From assembly GCF_015645445.1 (NCBI RefSeq), contig NZ_JADOGI010000013.1:22217-86216 (forward strand): DNA of 64,000 nt, written 5' to 3'. Every line of letters begins with the position of its first letter. The stretch's first letter is position 1. Source of the DNA: Nonomuraea cypriaca. GTDB taxonomy: Bacteria; Actinomycetota; Actinomycetes; Streptosporangiales; Streptosporangiaceae. The notes beneath the pieces are model-generated. The model did no database searches, had not been told where the DNA came from, and was given only the letters and a program-made list of their open reading frames with translations. Positions 48,493 to 58,494 of this stretch are shown piece by piece. The position numbers and the translations under genes are program-made.

Positions 48493-50238
48493 TCAGGTGT
48501 CCTTGATCTCGCAGATCGTCGCGCCCGACGTCACCGTCTGGCCCACGGACGCCACCAGCCCCTTGACCGTCCCCGACTTGTGTGCGGCCAGTGGTTGCTC
48601 CATCTTCATGGCCTCCAGCACCACCACCGTGTCGCCCTCGGTGACGGTGTCCCCGTCCGAGGCCACGACCTTGACGATCGTCCCCTGCATCGGGCTGACC
48701 AGAGCGTCACTGCCCGCCGCGGACTTCTTGGCCCCGCCGGCGCTCCGCCGGGGCGCCTTGTTCGCGCTGGGCGTAGCGGAGGATGTGCCGAGCCCGGCGG
48801 GCAGGACCACTTCCAGCCGCTTGCCCCCGACCTCGACGGTGACCGTCTCGCGCGCCGCGGCCTCCCCGGACTCGAGGTCGCCCGAGTACGGCTCCACCGT
48901 GTTGTCCCACTCGGTCTCGATCCACCGCGTGTGCACGGAGAACGGCGACGACACGAACGCCGGATCGGCGACGACCAGCCGATGGAACGGCAGCACGGTG
49001 GGCATGCCGCCGATCTCGAACTCCGCCAGCGCCCGGCGCGACCTCTCCAGCGCCTCCTGCCGCGTCCGCCCGGTCACGATCAGTTTGGCCACCAGCGAGT
49101 CGAAGCTCTGCGGCACGGTCGCGCCGGGTTCGTACCCCGCGTCGAGTCGCACGCCGGGGCCCGACGGCGGGCGCAGGACGGTCAGCGTGCCGGGCGCGGG
49201 CAGGAAGTTACGCCCCGCGTCCTCGGCGTTGATCCGGAACTCGAACGAGTGGCCGCGCAGCGAGGGGTCGTCGTAGCCCAGCGGCTCCCCGTCGGCGATC
49301 CTGAACATCTCCCGCACCAGGTCGATCCCCGAGACCTCCTCGGTGACCGGGTGCTCGACCTGCAGCCGGGTGTTGACCTCCAGGAACGAGATCGTCCCGT
49401 CCTGCCCGACGAGGAACTCGCAGGTCCCCGCTCCGACGTAACCCGCCTCCCGCAGAATCGCCTTCGAACTCGTGTAGAGCACGGAGACCTGCTCCTCGGA
49501 CAGGAACGGCGCCGGCGCCTCCTCCACCAGCTTCTGGTGGCGGCGCTGCAGCGAGCAGTCCCGGGTGCTGACCACGACCACGTTGCCCTGCCGGTCGGCC
49601 AGGCACTGCGTCTCGACGTGCCGCGGCCGGTCGAGGTAGCGCTCGACGAAGCACTCGCCCCGCCCGAACGCGGCCACCGCCTCGCGCACCGCCGAGTCGT
49701 ACAGGTCAGAGACCTCTTCGAGCCGGCGGGCGACCTTGATGCCGCGCCCGCCGCCGCCGTACGCGGCCTTGATCGCGATCGGCAGCCCGTGCTCCTCCGC
49801 GAACGCCACCACCTCCGCCGCCCCGGAGACCGGGTCCTTGGTGCCCGCGACCAGCGGTGCGCCGACCTTCTGCGCGATGTGCCTGGCCCGCACCTTGTCG
49901 CCGAGCGCGGCGATCGCGGCGGGCGGCGGGCCGATCCAGATGAGGCCCGCGTCGATGACGGCCTGCGCGAAGTCCGCGTTCTCGGCCAGGAAGCCGTATC
50001 CAGGATGTACGGCGTCCGCCCCGGCCCGCCGGGCGACGTCGAGCAGCCCGCCGATGTCGAGATAGGTCTCCGCGGGGGACTGGCCGCCCAGCGCGTACGC
50101 CTCGTCGGCGACCTTGACGTGCAGGGCGTCGAGGTCCTGGTCGGCGTAGACCGCGACACTGCCGATCCCGGCGTCCTTGCACGCACGGGCCACACGTACG
50201 GCGATCTCGCCGCGGTTGGCGATCAGAACCTTCCGCAC
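48493..50238 (-). CDS. Acetyl/propionyl-CoA carboxylase alpha chain (biotin carboxylase + BCCP)
   Basis: 581 residues from GTG 50238 ([20 protein letters not shown]), with AAAGGAC upstream. The ATP-grasp biotin carboxylase shows [60 protein letters not shown] and [18 protein letters not shown]. The C-terminal biotin carrier domain has the attachment Lys in [18 protein letters not shown]; an Ala/Ser/Lys-rich linker joins them. It carboxylates biotin and hands CO2 to a separate beta chain not in this window. Such fused alpha chains supply malonyl- or methylmalonyl-CoA for fatty acid and polyketide synthesis. It is not linked to the neighbouring ESX genes. Confidence 0.95.
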   Translation of the reverse strand: MRKVLIANRGEIAVRVARACKDAGIGSVAVYADQDLDALHVKVADEAYALGGQSPAETYLDIGGLLDVARRAGADAVHPGYGFLAENADFAQAVIDAGLIWIGPPPAAIAALGDKVRARHIAQKVGAPLVAGTKDPVSGAAEVVAFAEEHGLPIAIKAAYGGGGRGIKVARRLEEVSDLYDSAVREAVAAFGRGECFVERYLDRPRHVETQCLADRQGNVVVVSTRDCSLQRRHQKLVEEAPAPFLSEEQVSVLYTSSKAILREAGYVGAGTCEFLVGQDGTISFLEVNTRLQVEHPVTEEVSGIDLVREMFRIADGEPLGYDDPSLRGHSFEFRINAEDAGRNFLPAPGTLTVLRPPSGPGVRLDAGYEPGATVPQSFDSLVAKLIVTGRTRQEALERSRRALAEFEIGGMPTVLPFHRLVVADPAFVSSPFSVHTRWIETEWDNTVEPYSGDLESGEAAARETVTVEVGGKRLEVVLPAGLGTSSATPSANKAPRRSAGGAKKSAAGSDALVSPMQGTIVKVVASDGDTVTEGDTVVVLEAMKMEQPLAAHKSGTVKGLVASVGQTVTSGATICEIKDT

Positions 50239-50477
50239 CGACGTTCGTCCTTTCCCATGAAAAGAGCTGGACGTGCACCTGAAGCACCTGCCCAGCCAGG
50301 CGCCCGGCTCCCACGGAAGCCAAGAACAGAACGTTATCCGCCACCTCGGCGGGACCGCCATGGCGGGACGGACCATAGGCGACCCCGTCGCCCCCTATAG
50401 CCGCTCGGCATAACCCGGACGACGAGTGGTGCCCGCCCTTAGGGTGAGGGCGCTTTCACACGGTCCAGGAGGTATGC

Positions 50478-50750
50478 ATGAGCCAGAGTATGCTCGGCGG
50501 CGACCCCACGGAAATGCAGCAGATGTCCACCCAGTTCACGCAGCAGTCCGAGGCGGTCCGCACCACGATGACCGCACTCGACCGCGAGGCGGCGAAAGTC
50601 GGCACCGCGTGGACGGGCCCCGGCGCCCAGCGTTTCCAGCAGGCCTGGCAGAACTACCGCACGGCCTTCCAGCGCATGACCGAGGAGCTTCAGGAGGCTT
50701 CCCGGGTCATCGGCACCTACCGGCAGAACATCGAGTCCGCCACACAGTGA
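50478..50750 (+). CDS. WXG100 family protein (ESX substrate)
   Basis: 90 residues, ATG 50478 with AGGAGG upstream. The helix-turn-helix hairpin has the W-x-G turn in VGTAWTGPGAQRFQQAWQNY, flanked by long heptad-like helices. It is a small type VII secretion substrate that stands alone before the mycosin, separate from the pair at 60 kb. Confidence 0.92.
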   Translation: MSQSMLGGDPTEMQQMSTQFTQQSEAVRTTMTALDREAAKVGTAWTGPGAQRFQQAWQNYRTAFQRMTEELQEASRVIGTYRQNIESATQ

Positions 50751-50822
50751 TCAACGGAGGAGGCCCTGGCCAGGTGCCGGGGCTTCTTTCCGTTGGATCC
50801 CGACAAGCTACGCTTTTTCGCC

Positions 50823-51974
50823 ATGATCGGTCGCGCCCTCGTGGCAAGCGTGTTGGCCCTGCAGTTCACGGCCGTACCGGTGGCGGCAGCGGCGGTCGCG
50901 CCCGAGCGGTGCGCGCCCAAGAAGGCCAGCCCCGCGATCGCCGAGAGCTGGGCCCAGCGGCGGCTCGACGTCAAGAGCGTATGGGACCTGACGACGGGCG
51001 CCGGCGTCACCGTCGCCGTCGTCGACAGCGGCGTGGACGAGACCCATCCGCAGATCCGCCTGGCGGGCAAGGCCGACCTGACCAACACCGGCTATCGCGA
51101 CTGCGTCGGCCACGGCACCGCGGTGGCCGGTATCATCGCAGGCCAGCCACGCGACGACTTTCCCTTCTACGGCGTCGCGCCCGGTGTGAGACTCCTGTCG
51201 ATCAAGCAGTCCAACTCCACGCAGGGCGATGTGTCCCTGCTGGCCAAGGCCATCAGGACCGCCGCGGACGAGGGCGCCGACGTGATCAACGTCTCCGTCG
51301 AGACGGACGACCATCCCGAGCTCAGATCCGCCGTCGACGACGCGCTCAGCCAGGACATCGTGATCGTCGCGGCCGCGGGCAACCGGACCCAGGACGACGG
51401 CACGTCCACCCCTTCCTATCCCGCCGCCTACGACGGCGTGCTCGCCGTGGGCTCGGCGACGCCGGACGGGGGGCGCTCGACGTTCTCCAACCCGGTCGCG
51501 GTCGCCGTGCTGGCTCCAGGGCAGGAGATCAGCTCCACGTGGACGGGCAAGGGCTACCAGAGCAAGCTGGACGGCACGAGCTACGCGGCGCCGTACGTGG
51601 CGGGCGTCGCGGCCCTCGTACGCGCCCGCCACCCCGACCTCGACCAACTCCGGGTACGCCGGCGCATCACGCTGACCGCGGACGGCGCCACCGGCTCTGG
51701 CACGGGCGCCGGCATGGTCAATCCGCTGCTGGCGGTCACGATGGTGCTGCCGTCCGAGCAGGTCGCGGTCGCGCCGCCGGTGCCGCCGCCGCTCCCTGCC
51801 ACCGTGGTGCGCAAGGCCGTGCCTCCTGACCAGCGGTCGATGGAGGTCGCGACGGTCGTCGCGGCGGCCGGGTTCGGGCTGACCGGGGTGGTGATCGCCG
51901 CCTGGGTGTTCCTGCCGATGGGACGCAGGAGGGGCTGGCGCGCTGGTCAGTCCGGCGAATCCGGCGCGGATTGA
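50823..51974 (+). CDS. mycP: Type VII secretion-associated serine protease (mycosin)
   Basis: 383 residues from ATG 50823; TTG 50793 would add ten residues. No ribosome site precedes ATG 50823, but TACGCT stands 8 bases before it, so the mRNA may be leaderless. Signal peptide: GRALVASVLALQFTAVPVAA. The subtilase triad is Asp about 68 (AVVDSGVDETHPQ), His about 97 (CVGHGTAVAGIIAG) and Ser about 253 (LDGTSYAAPYVAGVAALVRA), with the oxyanion Asn in IVAAAGNRT. A C-terminal membrane helix (VATVVAAAGFGLTGVVIAAW) anchors it outside the cell, as in MycP, which stabilises and processes ESX secretion. Confidence 0.93.
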   Translation: MIGRALVASVLALQFTAVPVAAAAVAPERCAPKKASPAIAESWAQRRLDVKSVWDLTTGAGVTVAVVDSGVDETHPQIRLAGKADLTNTGYRDCVGHGTAVAGIIAGQPRDDFPFYGVAPGVRLLSIKQSNSTQGDVSLLAKAIRTAADEGADVINVSVETDDHPELRSAVDDALSQDIVIVAAAGNRTQDDGTSTPSYPAAYDGVLAVGSATPDGGRSTFSNPVAVAVLAPGQEISSTWTGKGYQSKLDGTSYAAPYVAGVAALVRARHPDLDQLRVRRRITLTADGATGSGTGAGMVNPLLAVTMVLPSEQVAVAPPVPPPLPATVVRKAVPPDQRSMEVATVVAAAGFGLTGVVIAAWVFLPMGRRRGWRAGQSGESGAD

Positions 51975-52073
51975 CGGCTGCTTGTCAGGGTGTCCGAACC
52001 GAAACTACTGATGCGTATGAGGCATATTTGGTTAAATGTCCTCTGATCGTGACGGAATCCCGGAAGGACGGTC

Positions 52074-54302
52074 ATGGCGGAGACGAACTCCTCACAGCCC
52101 GAACGGATCGGCGGCCACGAGGTCGTCGGCCGGCTCGGCGAGGGACCGCGTGGCGTTGTCTACCTGGGGGTCCACCTCGGTGTTCCGCTCGGACAAGACG
52201 CCGAAGGCGGGCCTCGCGTCGCGATCAAGACGCTGAGGGTCGACCCGGTCGCGGATCCGGACTTCGTGGCCAGGCTCAAGGGCGTCGCGCAGGTGTCGAG
52301 CTCGTACGTGGCCCGCACGATGGACGCCGGCGTCGAGAACGGCCTCGCGTACGTCGTCAGGGAGCACGTGGAGGGCCGCTCGCTGGCCGAGGCGGTCGCC
52401 GCGGACGGGCCACTGACCGGCGACGCGCTGGAGCGGGTCGCGGTCGGGATGCTGACCGCGTTGACCGCGGTGCACCTCGGCGGGTTCGCGCACCGCGGCC
52501 TCACGCCGTCGAACGTCATCCTCACCGGTGAGGGACTCAGGGTCACCGACATCGAGATCGGCGATCCGGCGGGCGAGGCCGGCTACCAGGCGCCCGAGCA
52601 GATCAACCGGCTGCGGTACGGCCCCCACGCGGACGTGTTCGCCTGGGCCGCGACCGTGGTGTTCGCCGCGACCGGCGCCGCGCCGTTCGGACAGGACCCC
52701 CAGGCGGTGCTGAACGGCGAGCCCGTGGTCGGCGAGCTGCCGGAACCGCTGCGGCAGGTGGTGCTGTCCGCGCTGACCAAGGACGTGGCCGGACGGCCGA
52801 CGACGTCCACGGCGCTGCTGCGACTGCTCGGCGGGAGCGACACGGCCAAGAGTGGGAGCGACGCCGCCAAGGGCGGGAGCGGCGCGGCCGAGCCGGCGTC
52901 GCCGATCGAGGGCGTGCCGGTGCCCCCGCCCGCGCCTGCGTCCCCCGCGGGCCAGGCGCCGCCCGCGATCCTGCCCATCCAACTGGCGGTCGAGGTTACG
53001 CCGATCCCTCCCGCGCCGACGTGGCAGCCCCCCGGACACCCCGCCCCGACGAACCAGGGCCCGACGCAGCCCGGCCCCATACAGCGCGGTTCGATGCAGT
53101 CCGGCCCGATGAACCAGGCTCCGATGCATCAAGGCCCCATGCAGGAGGGCCCCATGCAGTCCGGTCCGATGTATCAGGGACCGATGAACCAGGGGCCCGC
53201 GCAGCCCGGTCCCATGGGGCAAGGGCCGATGCACCCGCAGGGTCCGGTGCCTCCGCAGGTTCCCATGTACCCGCAGGGGCCCGCGCCCGTCCCGCAGGTC
53301 TGGGGACCGCCTCCGGCCGCGCCGCAGAACCCGTCCCAACCCCCGACCATACCCAGGCAGAACGATGGGCCGGCGCGTAAACCGTTCCCCATCGGCCTGG
53401 CGGCGGGTGTGACCGCGGTCGTGCTCCTGTCGGGACTCGGACTGTGGGGCGCGAGCGAGTATTCGTCCAAGGTGCAACTCTCTCCGGTCGCGGCGAGCAC
53501 CGGGGAGGCGGCGGCGCGGGAGGGTGACGCCTCCTCGGCTCAGGGCGCGGTGACCGTACCGCCCACGCAGCCGCAGGCCGAGGTGACCGCGCCGTGGGCC
53601 ACCACGCCCAGCCCCGACGACAGCGGCGTGGGCCCGATGACGCTCCCGACCGACGGTTCCAGCACCTCGCCTGAGGTGCCGGTGCTCACGTCGGTGCCGA
53701 CGCCGTCGGCGCTCCCGACGCAGCCCGTCGCGGTCCCCACGAACACCCCGCCCGCCGCCACCGCCACGCCGACCCAGGGCCCGCGAAAGTCCAAGACGCC
53801 CAAGCCCAAGGCGACGGTGACCAGGACGGTCCAGCCCACGCCGACCCCCACGCCGACGAAGCCCACCGAGGAACCGGCCCCCACCCCCACCAAGGACACC
53901 CCGAAGCCGACGCCGACGAAGAAGGACACGCCGAAGCCCACGCCCGTCAAGACGACCTCGCAGCCCGTCGCCAAGAAGAACCCTTACAGCGCGACGCAGG
54001 TGTGCGGCAGCGGCTTCAGCGTCCAGCGGCAGAGCTCGTTCGACGGCGGCACGACGTACCAGCTCTGGAACAACAGCAGCAGTCAGAACTGCGTGGTCAC
54101 CCTCAAGTCGGGCGCGGACGTCGGCAAGAAGACTCCGGTCAAGGCCACGCTGGAGGTTCAGGGCGGCTCCAGCAAGACGGACTCGGGCAGCTACGAGTAC
54201 TACGCAGGTCCGGTGACGCTGACCGCCAAGGGCAAGTGCGTGCGGTACTCGGGGAGCGCGGGTTCCGGCAGCACCAGCGCCGGCTGGGCCAACTGCGGCT
54301 GA
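52074..54302 (+). CDS. Membrane Ser/Thr kinase-like protein, probable pseudokinase
   Basis: 742 residues, ATG 52074. The N-terminal 260 residues are a kinase fold: glycine loop GRLGEGPRGVVYLGV, VAIK Lys about 52 (RVAIKTLRV), APE (GYQAPEQINRLRYGP). The catalytic loop reads HRGLTPSNVIL, so the HRD Asp is Gly, and DFG is DIE. Activity is therefore doubtful. Then come a Met/Pro/Gln repeat region (SGPMYQGPMNQGPAQPGPM), one membrane helix (IGLAAGVTAVVLLSGLGLWG), a Thr/Pro-rich wall spacer and an extracytoplasmic beta domain with three Cys (CGSGFSVQRQSSFDGGTTYQ; CVVTLKSGADVGKK; KGKCVRYSGSAG). It lies between the mycosin and eccC. Confidence 0.85.
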   Translation: MAETNSSQPERIGGHEVVGRLGEGPRGVVYLGVHLGVPLGQDAEGGPRVAIKTLRVDPVADPDFVARLKGVAQVSSSYVARTMDAGVENGLAYVVREHVEGRSLAEAVAADGPLTGDALERVAVGMLTALTAVHLGGFAHRGLTPSNVILTGEGLRVTDIEIGDPAGEAGYQAPEQINRLRYGPHADVFAWAATVVFAATGAAPFGQDPQAVLNGEPVVGELPEPLRQVVLSALTKDVAGRPTTSTALLRLLGGSDTAKSGSDAAKGGSGAAEPASPIEGVPVPPPAPASPAGQAPPAILPIQLAVEVTPIPPAPTWQPPGHPAPTNQGPTQPGPIQRGSMQSGPMNQAPMHQGPMQEGPMQSGPMYQGPMNQGPAQPGPMGQGPMHPQGPVPPQVPMYPQGPAPVPQVWGPPPAAPQNPSQPPTIPRQNDGPARKPFPIGLAAGVTAVVLLSGLGLWGASEYSSKVQLSPVAASTGEAAAREGDASSAQGAVTVPPTQPQAEVTAPWATTPSPDDSGVGPMTLPTDGSSTSPEVPVLTSVPTPSALPTQPVAVPTNTPPAATATPTQGPRKSKTPKPKATVTRTVQPTPTPTPTKPTEEPAPTPTKDTPKPTPTKKDTPKPTPVKTTSQPVAKKNPYSATQVCGSGFSVQRQSSFDGGTTYQLWNNSSSQNCVVTLKSGADVGKKTPVKATLEVQGGSSKTDSGSYEYYAGPVTLTAKGKCVRYSGSAGSGSTSAGWANCG
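53041..53270 (+). repeat. Coding repeat in the pseudokinase (QGPM pentapeptide-like units)
   Basis: Fifteen-base units around CAGGGCCCGATG encode NQGPM/HQGPM/QSGPM runs between the kinase fold and the membrane helix. Confidence 0.8.
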
Positions 54303-54313
54303 CGGGACGGGAT

Positions 54314-54350
54314 GGATGGGACGGCGGGACTCGGTCCCGCCGTCCCATCC
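54314..54350. terminator. Bidirectional terminator between pseudokinase and eccC
   Basis: A perfect 17-bp stem, GGATGGGACGGCGGGAC paired with its complement, closes a TCG loop. It lies 12 bases after the pseudokinase stop and 59 bases after the convergent eccC stop. Confidence 0.88.
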
Positions 54351-54418
54351 GGAGCCGTCAACCCCCCGGAGCCGTCAACCCCCCGGAGCCGTCAACCCCC
54401 CGGAGCCGTCAGCCCTCC
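54351..54418. repeat. 17-bp tandem repeat at the eccC stop
   Basis: GGAGCCGTCAACCCCCC occurs three times in exact tandem (54351, 54368, 54385) and once degenerate (54402-54418), where it holds the eccC TGA. Read on the minus strand, each unit ends in TGA, so the stop region itself was amplified. Confidence 0.9.
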
Positions 54419-57400
54419 GGAGGAGGCGGCCAGAACGCCGTCTGCGCCAGTCGTGAGCCGAACTTCCTGTCCACGATGAGTCCGCGTCCCGGCGGCTGCG
54501 GCTGGGCGCGTACGTTGCCGAACAGGAAGCCCTCGTCCTTGTTGCCGGACAGGATGACCGCCGGGCTGGCCATGTCCTTGATCCGCTGGATCACCGGGTC
54601 GAACATGGCCCGCCCCAGGCCGCCCATCGCCCTGGACATGACCAGGTGCAGGCCGATGTCGCGGGCCTGCGGGAGCAGCTCGACCAGGGGCAGCAGCGGG
54701 TTGTTCGAGGTGGCCACGAGGTCGTAGTCGTCGACCACGACGTACAGGTCGGAGCCCTTCCACCAGTCGCGCGCCCGGAGTTGCTCGGGGGTGAGGTCGG
54801 CCGGTGGCAGCCGCTTGAGCAGCGCGTTGCGGGCGTCGTTGATCAGTTCGAGGGCCGCGGAGCTGGAGGCCGCGTAGCCGATGCGGTGCTCGCTGACGGC
54901 CGTGTCGAGGAGCGAGCGGCGGTAGTCGATGACGATCAGCATCGCCTCGGGAGGCGTGTACCTGGCGACGACGTTCTCGGCGATGACCTTGAGCAGGTTG
55001 CTCTTGCCGCTCTCGGTGTCGCCCACGACGACGAAGTGCGGGTCGGCGTCGAAGTCGATCAGGACGGGCGAGAGCGTGGCCTCGTCCACGGCGATCGCGA
55101 TGCGGCTCCTGCCGGTCTCCTCCGCCGTGGGCAGCGACGCGGCGGGCAGCAAGGAAGGCAGCAGCCTGACGCGCCTGGCCGGCGGGCCCTGCCAGGAGTC
55201 CCTGACGGCCCTCACCAGCCCCTGCACGCCGGAGGCCAGGTCGTCGGCGTCCTGCACGCCGTCGATCCTCGGCAGCGCGGTCAGGAAGTGCAGGCCGTCC
55301 TTGGTCAGGCCGCGTCCTGGCACGCCTTCGGGCACGGCCAGGGACTTCTTCCTGTTGATCTCGGACTCGTACGCGTCGCCGAGCTTGAGCTCGACCCTGG
55401 TGCCGAACAGGTCGCGGATGCCCGGCCGGAACTCCGACCACTTGTTCGTCGCCGCGACCACGTGGATGCCGTAGCCGAGGCCGCGCGCCGCCAGGTCGGT
55501 GATGACCGGCTCCAGGGCCTCGAAGTCCTGCCTGATCGTCAGCCAGCCGTCCACCACGAGGAAGATGTCGCCCCAGCCGTCGCCCTGGAGCGAGCCGTCG
55601 GCCACCCGCCTGCGGTAGGTGACCATGGAGTCGACGCCGTTCTCGGTGAACTGCCGCTCCCGCTGCTGCATGATCGTCGCGATCTCGGCCACCGTACGGC
55701 GTACCCGGTCGCCGTTGAGCCTGCTGGCCACGGCGCCGACGTGCGGCAGCCCCTCCAGGGACGCGAGCGTGCCGCCGCCGAAGTCCAGGCAGTAGAACTG
55801 CACCTCGCGCGGCGTGTGGGTGAGCGCCATGCTGGTGATCAGCGTACGCAGCACGTTGCTCTTGCCGCTCTGCGGCCCGCCCGCCACGCCCACGTGCCCC
55901 GCCGACCCGGACAGATCCAGCCAGTACGGATCCCGCCGCTGCTCGAACGGCCGGTCGATGATCCCCACCACGGCCTGCAACCTGCCGCGCCCCGGCCACC
56001 CGGGAGTCGTCAGCCCCAGGTCAGGCGTGATCGACAGCGGCGGCAGCAGGTGCGCGAGCGTGGGGGGCGCGGCCAGCGGCGGCAGCCAGATGCGGTGCGC
56101 GGCGGGGCCCTGGCCGGCCAGGCGGCCCACGACGATGTCGAGCAGGCTCTGCTGCGACCTGCCCGGCTCCTGCGCCGCGCTCGCGCCCGGGGGCTCCTCG
56201 ACGAGCGGCACGGGGACGAACTCGGGCCCGTAAGGGACGACCTCCCTGATGGTGGCCGGTGTGCCCGCCACCTGCCGGGAGTGGGGCTGGAAGGCGCCGG
56301 AGACGTACGCGGCCTTGAACCTGGTCATCCCGCTCGTGTCGAACTTGAGGTAGCCGTTGCCCGGCGAGGACGGCAGCTCGTACGCGTCGGCCACCCCCAG
56401 CACGACCCGGCTCTCCATGGCCGAGAACGTCCGCAGGCCGATCCGGTACGACAGGTGCGTGTCCAGACCGCGCAGCCGCCCCTCCTCCAGCCGCTGCGAG
56501 GCCAGCAGCAGGTGCACCCCGAGCGAGCGCCCGAGCCGCCCGATCATCACGAACAGGTCGATGAACTCCGGCTTGGCCGTCAGCAGCTCGCTGAACTCGT
56601 CCAGGACCACGAACAGCGTCGGCATCGGCCGCAGGTTGGCGCCCTGCTCGCGGGCGCGCTCGTAGTCGCGCAGCGAGGCGTAGTTGCCCGCCGACCGCAG
56701 CAGCTCCTGGCGGCGTACCATCTCGCCGTGCAGCGCGTCATGCATGCGGTCGACCAGCGGCAGCTCGTCCTCCAGGTTGGTGATGACCGCCGAGACGTGC
56801 GAGAGGCCGTCGAGGCCGAGGAACGTCGCGCCGCCCTTGAAGTCGACGAGCACGAAGTTGAGTATCTCCGAGGAGTGCGTGACCGCCAGGCCCAGCACGA
56901 GCGTGCGCAGCAGCTCGCTCTTGCCCGATCCCGTCGCGCCGATGACCAGGCCGTGCGGCCCCATCCCGCCCTGCGCGGACTCCTTGATGTCCAGCTCGAC
57001 GAGCCGCCCGTCGGCGCCGAGGCCGATGGGGACGCGCAGCCGGTTCCTGCCCGCCCTGGACCGCCAGGTCTGCGCGGTGTCCAGCATGGTCGGATCGCCG
57101 ACGCCGAGCAGGTCGGTCAGGGTCGTGTTCGCCGACAGCACGTCCTGCGTGTCGCCGCTCTTGGCCGTCGACGCCCGCAGCGGCGCGAGCTGACGGGCCA
57201 GCCCCTCGGCCCTGAGATAGTCGAGCGCGTCGGGGTCGCCGAGCCTGGTCGTGCTCTCCTTGCCCGCGTGGTCCAGCTTGACCATGTGGAACCCCTCGGA
57301 CGTGATCCGCAGCCGCAGCGTGCCGCGCTCCTCGACCACGCCCGACGAGTCCGACAGGTCGATGACGGTCACGCCGTCGATGGCGTCGGCGCCGAGCTGC

Positions 57401-58389
57401 GAGTCCTGCGGCACGTGCCCGCCGTCCAGGATGAGCACGTGGTACGGCAGCGCGTCCGCGGAGGCCCCCGGCCTGAACCTGGCCCGCTCCTTCAGCTCAC
57501 CGCCGACGAGCCGGTCGAGCTGCGCGAGGTTCTCGGCCATGAGCCTGACCTGCCCCGCGCCGTCGGTCTCCTCGGGATGCAGCGCGTGCGGCAGCCACTT
57601 GACCCACTCCCAGTGGGACATCCACTCCCTGCTCGCGCACACCATGATCCGCATGTCGTCCGGCGAGTGGAACACCACCATCTGCGCCACCATCGCCCTG
57701 ACCAGGTCGCGGACCAGGACCGGGTCCCCGTCCAGCCTGATCCGGGCGAACGAGTGCAGCGCGACGGCCACGGGCAGGCCGGAGACCGTCGAATGCGTCC
57801 TGATGAACCTGCGCAGCGCCCCCGCCGCCAGCGCGTCCAGGTCCTCGACCGGTTTGGATTCCGGCGGGATGAGCTGGACGGCCAGCTTCTGGACGCCGGT
57901 GCCGAGGCGTACGGTGCTGAAGTCCTCGTCGCGGGGGCGGCGCTCCCACAGGCGCGGTCCCATGGCGGTCCACCAGAGCGTGTCGGGGGCGGGGCCGCTC
58001 CATTCGAGCGCCTCGCGCTGCTGGACCGCGGCCTTGCGCACCTTCCTGCGGGTCTGGGCGAGGTAGCGGAAGTAGTCGCGGCGGGAGCCGTTCAGCCGGT
58101 TCCTGCGCTCGCCCGACTGGCGGCCCATCTGGCCGATCGTCATGCCGACCATGGAGAACGCGAACAGGCCGCTGGCGACGTACATGATGGGGTTGGCGTT
58201 GGTGCCGCCGGCGGTGAACATCAGGCCCATCGCGGCGGCGCCGGCCACCATCGGCAGATACGTGAGCACCGCCATCATGCCCTGCGACTGCACTTCGGGG
58301 ATCTCCGGAGGTGACTCCAGCAGGATCTCGCCGCGCGGCGGCTGAGGGCTGGGGCGGCGCTCGGGGCGCCGAACGACGACGTTGCTCAC
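54409..58389 (-). CDS. eccC: Type VII secretion ATPase EccC (FtsK/SpoIIIE family)
   Basis: 1326 residues from GTG 58389 (VSNVVVRRPERRPSPQPPRG), the usual EccC N-terminus; AAGGG lies about 11 bases upstream. Two membrane helices (MMAVLTYLPMVAGAAAMGLM; MYVASGLFAFSMVGM) are followed by the DUF domain and three ATPase domains with P-loops GATGSGKSELLR (about 481), GGPQSGKSNVLR (about 836) and GDTESGKSNLLK (about 1123). The first has the Walker B LFVVLDEFSELL. It powers export of WXG100-type substrates. EccCa and EccCb are fused. It diverges from eccD; the start codons are 102 bases apart. Confidence 0.96.
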   Translation of the reverse strand: MSNVVVRRPERRPSPQPPRGEILLESPPEIPEVQSQGMMAVLTYLPMVAGAAAMGLMFTAGGTNANPIMYVASGLFAFSMVGMTIGQMGRQSGERRNRLNGSRRDYFRYLAQTRRKVRKAAVQQREALEWSGPAPDTLWWTAMGPRLWERRPRDEDFSTVRLGTGVQKLAVQLIPPESKPVEDLDALAAGALRRFIRTHSTVSGLPVAVALHSFARIRLDGDPVLVRDLVRAMVAQMVVFHSPDDMRIMVCASREWMSHWEWVKWLPHALHPEETDGAGQVRLMAENLAQLDRLVGGELKERARFRPGASADALPYHVLILDGGHVPQDSQLGADAIDGVTVIDLSDSSGVVEERGTLRLRITSEGFHMVKLDHAGKESTTRLGDPDALDYLRAEGLARQLAPLRASTAKSGDTQDVLSANTTLTDLLGVGDPTMLDTAQTWRSRAGRNRLRVPIGLGADGRLVELDIKESAQGGMGPHGLVIGATGSGKSELLRTLVLGLAVTHSSEILNFVLVDFKGGATFLGLDGLSHVSAVITNLEDELPLVDRMHDALHGEMVRRQELLRSAGNYASLRDYERAREQGANLRPMPTLFVVLDEFSELLTAKPEFIDLFVMIGRLGRSLGVHLLLASQRLEEGRLRGLDTHLSYRIGLRTFSAMESRVVLGVADAYELPSSPGNGYLKFDTSGMTRFKAAYVSGAFQPHSRQVAGTPATIREVVPYGPEFVPVPLVEEPPGASAAQEPGRSQQSLLDIVVGRLAGQGPAAHRIWLPPLAAPPTLAHLLPPLSITPDLGLTTPGWPGRGRLQAVVGIIDRPFEQRRDPYWLDLSGSAGHVGVAGGPQSGKSNVLRTLITSMALTHTPREVQFYCLDFGGGTLASLEGLPHVGAVASRLNGDRVRRTVAEIATIMQQRERQFTENGVDSMVTYRRRVADGSLQGDGWGDIFLVVDGWLTIRQDFEALEPVITDLAARGLGYGIHVVAATNKWSEFRPGIRDLFGTRVELKLGDAYESEINRKKSLAVPEGVPGRGLTKDGLHFLTALPRIDGVQDADDLASGVQGLVRAVRDSWQGPPARRVRLLPSLLPAASLPTAEETGRSRIAIAVDEATLSPVLIDFDADPHFVVVGDTESGKSNLLKVIAENVVARYTPPEAMLIVIDYRRSLLDTAVSEHRIGYAASSSAALELINDARNALLKRLPPADLTPEQLRARDWWKGSDLYVVVDDYDLVATSNNPLLPLVELLPQARDIGLHLVMSRAMGGLGRAMFDPVIQRIKDMASPAVILSGNKDEGFLFGNVRAQPQPPGRGLIVDRKFGSRLAQTAFWPPPPEG

Positions 58390-58479
58390 CCTTTGACAGG
58401 CCCTTCTGATGCTCGAAAAGCACATTCTTACCAGATGGGCCATACGCCCCAGTTGAGGGATGAGTTAACTCCTCCCCGC

Positions 58480-58494
58480 TATGTTGTGGCTGTG
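58480..58494 (+). promoter_or_regulatory. Possible leaderless promoter of eccD
   Basis: TATGTT (58480-58485) stands 6 bases before GTG 58492, which itself has no ribosome site. The spacing fits a -10 box of a leaderless mRNA. No good -35 is seen. Confidence 0.4.

Noticed and set aside
54351..54418. Possible CRISPR-like array
   Set aside because: The 17-bp units are directly adjacent with no spacers and there are no cas genes; it is a plain tandem repeat.
54646..58314. Open frame of 1222 codons on the plus strand
   Set aside because: It is antisense to eccC, rich in Arg/Gly/Pro/Gln with no domain, and results from the G/C-rich third positions of the real gene.
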